From Candidatus Kapaibacterium sp. (lineage in GTDB: Bacteria; Bacteroidota; Ignavibacteria; Kapaibacteriales; UBA2268): a stretch of DNA of 5,209 bases. The translations under genes were made by a program, and so were the position numbers. Each line of letters begins with the position of its first letter. Position 1 is the first letter of the stretch. Where the stretch lies: positions 1 through 5,209 of the forward strand of contig JAUQWR010000390.1 in the NCBI GenBank assembly GCA_030835065.1, given 5' to 3'. Of the stretch, positions 1 to 5,209 are shown piece after piece. The notes below the pieces were generated by a model. It was not told where the DNA came from and searched no databases. It saw only the letters and a list, made by a program, of their open reading frames with translations.

Positions 1-2755
1 CGATCTTGAGATCTTCAAGCATCGAAGATAAAATTCCAAATTTCAAATAAAAGCCTCTATTAAATCCTGTTGGTGTCCAGGTAAACATAAGTTCCCAGCA
101 ATGCATTTGCTTAGAAATATTTATCTGAGGAGTAAGCATTCTATTTTCGATGAAATCATATTGCATCGAAAGGTTTGCCTTCCAGGTTTTTGTTAAAGTC
201 AAATTTAGGAATGCAGTCAGATTTAAATTTCTTGTAATCGGCTGATAGACAGAATATCTATTATATGAAAATGAAGCGTTCAAGTTAATACTCCATGGCA
301 GATCAAATTCAGAATAACCAGGAGTAGAATCACCAAACAAATCGAATGGCTCTTCTTCTTGATTTCTAGCATTAAACCTTTCGCCTAAACCAACAATTAC
401 TGTATCCTTAATAGCACTCTTCTTCTTTCTGCGAGATTCTTCAAAATCAGGATTATCAACAACTACACCATTAGAAGAGAAGCTGGTCGAAAATGAAATA
501 TTAACGGAACTAAGTCTTGCTAATCCTTTGCCTTCGCTCATAAGGTATTTATTAATTCTTCTACCAACAAATGAAGTTGGGGATGTTTGGATTTTTGCTT
601 CATCATAGGGAGTGAAGCTGGCATTACCTGAAAAATTGAGGAATCCGATAGCAGGAGTTCTAAAACTTACGCCAATTTCACTCATATTCAAAGAATCTGC
701 TGCAAAATTATAAGAACCATTAAAAGACAAATTGAGCAATTCTACGTTTTTGTCATCTAACGAATCACCTTGAGCAATTTTCATTTCAAATCTATGATTG
801 TCGCTATAAGTCAAAGTTTTCGACAAATTGGATGGAGCATGCATTCCTCCATCATTCATAAAACGAGAATATTCGATTTCTTCGCCTTTTGCATTTTTAT
901 ATCTTCCATAAAAATTAAATTTTTCTGAAGAAAAGTCTGGTGTAAAGTTGAAACCAAGCGATGGTTGATATACATGGCGCATGGCTTTGACACCAAACAT
1001 CTGAGGACTTATTATTCCAAATATTCTTTTTTTATCGTCGATTACTCCGTATAAAGTTGTTGAGGCACGAAGTCCAAAATTCCACCAATATTCAGTGAAA
1101 AAACCTGACTCTTCAGTTTCAGTTACAGATGAATCACTCGGATTGAAGGTCTTATTAATTCTACGGAAATAATTATTAGCACCAAATCCAAAAGAAGGCG
1201 AAATTGTAAAAAATCCGAATTTTGGTGAAATTGATATACCAGGTTGATGTGATATCCAACGTCTTGTGGAATTAGTAAATTTATTTGCTCCGTTGGTATC
1301 TAATTGACCTTGTGAATTATATTTTAATCTTTTATCATTATAATAATTAGCACCACCACTATAAGTCATCGAAACATCTTTAACCCAGGAAAACCAAGAA
1401 TCTGATTTAATATCTAATACTTTTCTTAGTGGATAGAAATTTGGAACTGAGTAAGTAATAGGAATTGACTGGCTATATTCCTTATTTATTATATTTTGAT
1501 CTCTTTGATAAGAAATCGAAAAATTTGTTCCATTTTCAAAACTTTTAGAATAAGCAGCATTGGAAGTAATATTTTGTTGCACTCTCTGAGTTACATTTGT
1601 AGATGTATTCTGATAGAAGTTACTCGAAGTAAAGTTTGTATTAACGTCAATTCTTTCATAAGGAGTAAGACTATGATTGTGTCGCATAGCAAAACTCCAA
1701 TTAGTTGTATATCTATCGTCTGGATTATATCTGGTATTTCCATATTGCAAATCGAAATAGCCCGAAAAAACATCTCTCAAAACCCAGGCTGTTCTATTTT
1801 TGATTAAATATCCACCCTTAGTATAAATATCAGTTTTTACTTGAGTATCCCAATAATCAGAAGCAGCCCAATAGAAACCAAAATCTTGAAACACTACACC
1901 TCTATTCTTTGAAAAATAGAAAGAAGGCACAATTATACCGGATTTTCGTCCACTTTGACTTGGAAAAAATAATCCAAAAGGAATAGCAAAAATTGGCATA
2001 TCCTCAACATAAAAAATTAAAGGATCTAAAAACACTCTATCTTTTGCAACTACTTTCATTTCAGGAGAGCCAAAATGATAGTGTGATTTTGGATGATCGC
2101 AAGTAGTATAATAACCATCGCAAACAAATAATTCTACGTCAGAAATTCGTTTGATTTTATCTCCATAATAAAATCCTTCGCCCATTTGAGTTTCGCCCGC
2201 AGAGATCAAACCTTTATTAGTTTTGAAATTATAATTGATCTCTTCCCCGTTGAAACTTTCTCCATTATCTATAAATTCAGGAAATCCAATTTTCTTGCCA
2301 GCAGAATCAGTTCCGGCTTTAGCCTTAAGCAATGATTCTTTGAATGAAACTTGAATATAATCTGCTTTTAATCCTTGAGACTTGTAATCTAAAGTTGCAT
2401 TACCTTTTAGCATCATCACTTGCTTCTTTACATCGAAAATCATTGTGTCGCGAGCAAAAAAAGTAACAGCCGAATCTAACCCTGAGGGAGATTTTGAATA
2501 AACAATAGAGTCTTGAACCTGCTTCACCTGCTCTTGACTTGGCATTTTGAATGGCTCAGGCTTTTTGGGCTGAAGACTTGGCGATTCAGATTGCAAACTA
2601 TCAGTTTTGATTAATTGATTGTTATTTAATTTCTTTTGTTTGGCTTCTTGCGATAATGCTATAATAGGTAAAAAAAGTAATATTAAAATCAATAATACTA
2701 CTCTTGAATTATTATGAACAAATGTAAATATTTTAGAGCTATTCTTCAATTTCAT
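1..2755 (-). CDS. lptD: LptD-type LPS assembly outer-membrane protein, 3' end cut by window edge
   Basis: This is an open frame of 918 codons without a stop, running off the left edge. The family LptD is the outer-membrane beta-barrel that receives lipopolysaccharide from the periplasmic Lpt bridge and inserts it into the outer leaflet. Residues 1-35 form a signal peptide with a long n-region, hydrophobic core LLILILLFLP and likely cleavage at ALS|Q. A Lys/Pro/Gln-rich linker follows (36-95), then an OstA/LptA-like beta domain (about 97-205, containing FFARDTMIFD and LKGNATLDYKSQGLKADYI). Next come the FCB-type signatures YTTCD (216-220) and PFGLFFPSQSGRKSGI (259-274), then the barrel. A basic loop, RRKKK (775-779), precedes DLPWS (818-822), and HCWE (885-888) with PTG (895-897) marks the last strands. 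Relatives end soon after the final visible residues SSMLEDLKI, so only a few codons are probably missing. The ATG at 2755 overlaps the upstream gene by 17 bp and has no clear Shine-Dalgarno, which suggests translational coupling. The assignment is firm at family level; the exact start is likely. Confidence 0.9.
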   Translation of the reverse strand, partial: MKLKNSSKIFTFVHNNSRVVLLILILLFLPIIALSQEAKQKKLNNNQLIKTDSLQSESPSLQPKKPEPFKMPSQEQVKQVQDSIVYSKSPSGLDSAVTFFARDTMIFDVKKQVMMLKGNATLDYKSQGLKADYIQVSFKESLLKAKAGTDSAGKKIGFPEFIDNGESFNGEEINYNFKTNKGLISAGETQMGEGFYYGDKIKRISDVELFVCDGYYTTCDHPKSHYHFGSPEMKVVAKDRVFLDPLIFYVEDMPIFAIPFGLFFPSQSGRKSGIIVPSFYFSKNRGVVFQDFGFYWAASDYWDTQVKTDIYTKGGYLIKNRTAWVLRDVFSGYFDLQYGNTRYNPDDRYTTNWSFAMRHNHSLTPYERIDVNTNFTSSNFYQNTSTNVTQRVQQNITSNAAYSKSFENGTNFSISYQRDQNIINKEYSQSIPITYSVPNFYPLRKVLDIKSDSWFSWVKDVSMTYSGGANYYNDKRLKYNSQGQLDTNGANKFTNSTRRWISHQPGISISPKFGFFTISPSFGFGANNYFRRINKTFNPSDSSVTETEESGFFTEYWWNFGLRASTTLYGVIDDKKRIFGIISPQMFGVKAMRHVYQPSLGFNFTPDFSSEKFNFYGRYKNAKGEEIEYSRFMNDGGMHAPSNLSKTLTYSDNHRFEMKIAQGDSLDDKNVELLNLSFNGSYNFAADSLNMSEIGVSFRTPAIGFLNFSGNASFTPYDEAKIQTSPTSFVGRRINKYLMSEGKGLARLSSVNISFSTSFSSNGVVVDNPDFEESRRKKKSAIKDTVIVGLGERFNARNQEEEPFDLFGDSTPGYSEFDLPWSINLNASFSYNRYSVYQPITRNLNLTAFLNLTLTKTWKANLSMQYDFIENRMLTPQINISKQMHCWELMFTWTPTGFNRGFYLKFGILSSMLEDLKI

Positions 2756-3527
2756 CCAAATTTATTATTCTTACACTTTTTGGTAATTGAAAACTAAATG
2801 GTTTTTCAAATTTATCAAAAATTTTATATTCATTTATCTCCAATTTTAGTTTCGTCTTAATTTCAGGAAATTCAACATTAATTTTTTTTGGTAAAAATGA
2901 ATTTGAAATCTTCTCAAATTCTAAAAATTCAGCTCTAAATATCAGTTTATTATCCAAATCCTTACGCTGATATTGTAAAATTCTATCCTTAGCCTTATTG
3001 AATACGATAAATTCAACGTAATTGTTGCGTTTGTTAATGTAGATTTCTTTATCTTTATCAGATGAATATTCTTTTAATTCATCCTTTTTATTTGGTGTTT
3101 CATTTCTTAAAATGCTTATTAAATCATTGTAATCAAGATTAATTCTTGCAGCAGCCTGCAAATTTCTGGAATTTGGCGAACCTTCGAAAGCAATTTTTTC
3201 AAAAATATTGAAATAAACGAACTTTTGGGGACTAGCGAATAGCTTTCCTAATGCAATCCCCATTGGTCCGTTCAAATTTAATGAGACCGAATCATATGCA
3301 GCAATTTTGATTTGCCCACTAGTCTGAACGGCATCATTTGCCATTTCGACAGTAAAAATTGTACTAAGTTCTAAACCATAGAAATCATTTATTCTAAAAT
3401 TTAACTTTTCGGGCTTTTTCAATAATTTTAATGTATCTTGTTTGCTCTGCTCCTTTTTGACTTCTTGAGCAGAAGAACATGAGATAAACAAAAAACTTAA
3501 GAAAAACATAGTGCAAACCAAGCGCAT
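2739..3527 (-). CDS. DUF4292-type outer-membrane-associated lipoprotein
   Basis: This 262-residue protein resembles DUF4292, a family widespread in Bacteroidota and relatives that has no firmly established role. I recall it as related to the LolA/LolB lipoprotein-carrier fold; that is memory, not something computed here. Residues 1-16 are a short lipoprotein signal peptide ending LFIS, with Cys17 as the likely lipidated residue. The Phe at -3 makes the lipobox non-canonical but acceptable for this group. No run of acidic residues follows Cys17, so I infer a periplasm-facing rather than surface-exposed lipoprotein. A Lys/Gln-rich tether (22-42) leads to a beta-rich domain. Family-like stretches are DSVSLNLNGPMGIALGKL (79-96), FVYFN and FEGSPN (103-119) and LDYNDLISIL (131-140). 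Alternating beta strands continue to the end (FSFQLPKSVRIINL, 244-257). Start at ATG 3527 is supported by AGGA ten bases upstream; Met7 would shorten the signal peptide. It lies 19 bp after lysA and overlaps lptD by 17 bp, suggesting an envelope role and possibly an LptD-associated one. Family call fairly sure, function unknown. Confidence 0.78.
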   Translation of the reverse strand: MRLVCTMFFLSFLFISCSSAQEVKKEQSKQDTLKLLKKPEKLNFRINDFYGLELSTIFTVEMANDAVQTSGQIKIAAYDSVSLNLNGPMGIALGKLFASPQKFVYFNIFEKIAFEGSPNSRNLQAAARINLDYNDLISILRNETPNKKDELKEYSSDKDKEIYINKRNNYVEFIVFNKAKDRILQYQRKDLDNKLIFRAEFLEFEKISNSFLPKKINVEFPEIKTKLKLEINEYKIFDKFEKPFSFQLPKSVRIINLDEIEE

Positions 3528-3538
3528 AAGATTTCAGT

Positions 3539-3542
3539 TCCT
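3539..3542 (-). promoter_or_regulatory. Ribosome binding site of the DUF4292 lipoprotein gene
   Basis: Reading on the minus strand, AGGA lies in the 19-bp gap after the lysA stop codon, ten bases before the ATG at 3527. The spacing is slightly long but usable. It favours the first methionine over Met7. The gap has no room for a terminator plus promoter, which supports cotranscription with lysA. Confidence 0.5.
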
Positions 3543-3546
3543 AATT

Positions 3547-4761
3547 TTATTCATAATTTTTTAGCAAATCTTCAAAACTATCTTTACGTCTAATCAAAGA
3601 TAATTCACCATTATCAATCAATACTTCTGCAGGTCTTGGTCTTGAATTATAATTCGAAGCCATTGAATAGCCATAGGCACCTGCAGTGTGGATTACTACC
3701 AAGTCGCCTTTTTCAATTTTTGGTGTAGGAAGATGTCTTGCAAAAATATCAGAATTTTCGCAAATTGGACCACATATAGTAGAAAATTGAGTATTAGTTT
3801 CTTTTCCATAAATGGTAATTTTATGATTTGCCCCATATAAATCAGGACGCATAAGAGTGTTCATTCCACTACTCAGCCCAATAAATTTTTTGTAAGCAGA
3901 TTTGACTGTAGATACTTTGGTAATAAGAAATCCGGCATCTGCAATTAAGTATCTTCCCGGTTCGAGATATAAATATGGCTGACCAAAACCATATTTCAGG
4001 CATTTTTCAGTGAAAGCTTCGGTTACTAATTTTGCAGTAAGTTCAATATCAAGTTCAGGCTCATCATCTTCATAGGGCACACCATATCCGCCACCAATAT
4101 CAAAATATTCCGGTTTATGTTCTTTGAATATCTTTGATGCGATACTCATCAATTTTTCAGTAATTTCAGAGAAGAAGTATGGTTCGAGATTATTAGATCC
4201 AGTCATCATATGCACACCAAATCTGGAAATACCCTGAGATTCGGCATATTCGAATGCACTTTTAGCAAATTCGTAAGGAATTCCAAACTTTGCATCTGCC
4301 CCACCGGTAGTAATACCTTCAAAACCACCTTTTCCAATTCCAGGATTTATTCTGAATGAAGCAAATTCAGATTTTTTATATTTCCTATATTCATCAAATG
4401 CATCAATCGAATCAAAATTGACTGTAACATTTGTAGATGCTAAAAACTGCAGATCATCTTCTGATTCATAATTGCCAGTATATATAATATCTTCGTCTGC
4501 AAAACCAGCTTTTTGGGCTAGCATTACTTCAAAAGGCGACGAACAATCAGCTCCTGCACCCAAGGATTTAAATAATTTCAAAATCGCAAGGTTGCTGTTT
4601 GATTTGACTGAAAAGAACACTTTAACTTTAGGATAATTAGATTTAAACGCTTCAGAAAAACGTTTATAATTATCTTCGATTCTCTGTTTATCATAGACAT
4701 AAACCGAATCGCCAAAGCGTTCGACAATCTCTCTTACGTCAACTCCTGCAATAGTATTCAT
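3547..4761 (-). CDS. lysA: Diaminopimelate decarboxylase (final step of lysine synthesis)
   Basis: This cytoplasmic PLP enzyme converts meso-diaminopimelate to L-lysine and CO2. At 404 residues it has the normal length for fold-type III decarboxylases: an alpha/beta barrel followed by a beta domain. Key sites are visible. Lys53 in FFSVKSNSNLAIL should bind PLP as a Schiff base. RINPGIG..GFEGITTGG.DAKFGIP (137-162) matches the LysA substrate loop. His184 lies in GVHMMTGSN, DIGGGYG (221-227) should hold the PLP phosphate, and EPGR (267-270) follows. MNTLMRPDLYGANH (300-313), the catalytic GPICENSD with Cys334-Glu335, and GAYGYSMASNYNSRPRPAEVL (361-381, Tyr363) complete the site. The CE-x-x-D motif and the last block favour diaminopimelate over ornithine or carboxynorspermidine. 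One oddity is MMTGSN where well-studied bacterial enzymes have HxGSQ. The start is fixed by AGGAGA six bases upstream. The gene follows trmB across 77 bp and precedes the lipoprotein gene by 19 bp; no other lysine-pathway gene is visible. Confidence 0.96.
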   Translation of the reverse strand: MNTIAGVDVREIVERFGDSVYVYDKQRIEDNYKRFSEAFKSNYPKVKVFFSVKSNSNLAILKLFKSLGAGADCSSPFEVMLAQKAGFADEDIIYTGNYESEDDLQFLASTNVTVNFDSIDAFDEYRKYKKSEFASFRINPGIGKGGFEGITTGGADAKFGIPYEFAKSAFEYAESQGISRFGVHMMTGSNNLEPYFFSEITEKLMSIASKIFKEHKPEYFDIGGGYGVPYEDDEPELDIELTAKLVTEAFTEKCLKYGFGQPYLYLEPGRYLIADAGFLITKVSTVKSAYKKFIGLSSGMNTLMRPDLYGANHKITIYGKETNTQFSTICGPICENSDIFARHLPTPKIEKGDLVVIHTAGAYGYSMASNYNSRPRPAEVLIDNGELSLIRRKDSFEDLLKNYE

Positions 4762-4767
4762 TATTAT

Positions 4768-4773
4768 TCTCCT
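4768..4773 (-). promoter_or_regulatory. Strong Shine-Dalgarno sequence of lysA
   Basis: On the minus strand AGGAGA precedes the lysA ATG (4761) with a six-base AT spacer. This is close to ideal and settles the lysA start. It is also taxonomically suggestive, because many Bacteroidetes proper use Shine-Dalgarno sequences only weakly, while the other starts in this window have weak or no such motif. Confidence 0.75.
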
Positions 4774-4803
4774 AAATATATATTAATATAGTTAAAATTA
4801 GAC

Positions 4804-4836
4804 GCAAAGCCGAATTTATAATTTGAATTGGCTTGC
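4804..4836 (-). terminator. Imperfect hairpin after trmB, possible weak terminator
   Basis: The minus-strand transcript can fold GCAAGCCAATT against AATTCGGCTTTGC. This gives eleven base pairs in three blocks (2+5+4), with one bulged C, one bulged U and a nine-base loop. The stem begins two bases after the trmB stop codon (TAG, 4841-4839) and is followed by TCTAATTTT, a broken rather than continuous U-tract. The position suits a terminator for trmB or a 5' leader structure for lysA. The bulges, AT-rich inner stem and poor U-tract make strong intrinsic termination doubtful. The remaining 42 bases before lysA are very AT-rich and may hold a promoter, but no convincing -35/-10 pair or Bacteroidetes-type -7 box was found. 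Confidence 0.35.
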
Positions 4837-4838
4837 AA

Positions 4839-5209
4839 CTAAACTTTTTTTGCAATTATTCTATCGAAATGTATTCCTACTTCTCTACAGAATCTCTCTT
4901 TATTAGTAATAGGAAGTTGCCATTCGGAATCATTTTCTACTAAATGAATATTAAATTTCGTAAAAATTTCTAATTCTTCTAGATGATGAATATGAACAAC
5001 TTCAACGTCGGTAGCCAAATACAATTCAGCCCCCGGTTTTAAAACTCTATAAACTTCTTCTAAAAATGATTGATTGAAAGCTCTTCTTTTGTGGTGCTTT
5101 GTTTTTGGCCAAGGATCTGGAAATAGGTAAAACACTTTATCAATTGAATTAGAATCAATAAAATGAATACCATTGGCTACAGAATATCTGAGTATTCCAC
5201 AATTGGGAA
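4839..5209 (-). CDS. trmB: tRNA (guanine-N7)-methyltransferase, C-terminal part (5' end outside window)
   Basis: TrmB transfers a methyl group from S-adenosylmethionine to N7 of guanine 46 in the tRNA variable loop. The frame is open to the right edge, giving 122 residues; a full TrmB is about 200-220, so roughly 90-100 N-terminal residues with the glycine-rich SAM motif are missing. Within the fragment, SIDKVFYLFPDPWPKTKHHKRR (21-42) is the diagnostic TrmB signature, with DPWPK at 31-35 and the basic HHKRR. FLEEVYRVLKPGAELYLATD (48-67) is the end of the Rossmann-like core, with the conserved TD. TNKERF (101-106) followed by Gly111 matches the C-terminal TxxER...G motif that contacts SAM and tRNA. 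The GTG at 5135 is an internal valine codon, not a start, since conserved sequence continues upstream of it. After TD the usual aromatic and Tyr residues are replaced by VEVVHIHH. The gene ends 77 bp before lysA. The family call is secure. Confidence 0.94.
   Translation of the reverse strand, partial: PNCGILRYSVANGIHFIDSNSIDKVFYLFPDPWPKTKHHKRRAFNQSFLEEVYRVLKPGAELYLATDVEVVHIHHLEELEIFTKFNIHLVENDSEWQLPITNKERFCREVGIHFDRIIAKKV

Noticed and set aside
412..436. Basic cluster RRKKK in LptD as a possible DNA- or RNA-binding patch
   Set aside because: It lies in a barrel loop shortly before the DLPWS motif, where long FCB-type LptD proteins commonly have a charged, variable loop. An outer-membrane location makes nucleic-acid binding unlikely.
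1591..1773. Minus-strand open frame of 60 codons in another frame
   Set aside because: It is out of frame within the intact lptD barrel region, and nothing supports a separate product or a frameshift in lptD.
1496..1807. Plus-strand open frame of 103 codons
   Set aside because: It lies wholly inside the lptD frame on the opposite strand. The predicted protein is low-complexity Ile/Ser-rich with no recognisable domain or ribosome binding site.
2882..2889. Run of eight A on the coding strand of the lipoprotein gene, a possible slippage site
   Set aside because: The frame reads through it normally (LPKKINVEF) and continues family-like to the stop. Neither shifted frame offers a meaningful product, and such runs are common in AT-rich DNA.
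4774..4803. Promoter for lysA in the AT-rich stretch before the ribosome binding site
   Set aside because: TTTGCG with TAATAT at 17-bp spacing is a poor sigma-70 match, and the nearest TAnnTTTG-like box abuts the Shine-Dalgarno. In DNA this AT-rich such matches are expected by chance.
4839..5135. TrmB starting at the GTG at 5135
   Set aside because: This would begin just before the FPDPWPK signature and omit the SAM-binding core. The same frame is open and TrmB-like to the window edge, so the gene is a fragment only because the window ends.

Overview
All genes in this window lie on the minus strand, so transcription runs from the right edge toward the left. The order is trmB (5' part missing), lysA, a DUF4292-type lipoprotein gene, and a large lptD-type gene whose last few codons lie beyond the left edge. 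The DNA is clearly AT-rich. The LptD is of the long FCB-group type with an OstA-like N-terminal domain. Its N-terminal half carries the TTCD and PFGxF..S.GR.SGI signatures, and its barrel ends in HCWE...PTG. Together with a DUF4292 protein this points to a Bacteroidota/Ignavibacteriota/Kapaibacteriota-type Gram-negative bacterium. The good Shine-Dalgarno sequence before lysA fits the Ignavibacteria/Kapaibacteria side slightly better than classical Bacteroidetes, but this placement is inference.

Layout from right to left. At 5209-4839 is the C-terminal 122 residues of a tRNA (guanine-N7)-methyltransferase. A 77-bp AT-rich gap (4762-4838) holds an imperfect 11-bp hairpin and then the lysA ribosome binding site. 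At 4761-3547 is a complete 404-residue diaminopimelate decarboxylase, the last step of lysine synthesis. Nineteen bases later comes a 262-residue lipoprotein (3527-2739), and its end overlaps by 17 bp the start of the lptD-type gene (2755 to beyond 1, 918 codons visible).

The two leftmost genes are envelope biogenesis genes. LptD is the outer-membrane translocon that inserts lipopolysaccharide, and the DUF4292 protein is a predicted lipoprotein that I recall as related to the LolA/LolB fold. Their overlapping reading frames suggest coupled expression. lysA sits directly upstream at operon spacing, and links to the envelope only in that its substrate, meso-diaminopimelate, is also a peptidoglycan precursor. 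trmB is a tRNA-modification gene that may be separated from lysA by the hairpin.

I found no mobile element, CRISPR array, RNA gene or defence system, and no sign of an exotic undescribed system. The points most worth following are the DUF4292-LptD overlap, the three-cysteine pattern of this LptD, and the MMTGSN active-site variant of LysA.
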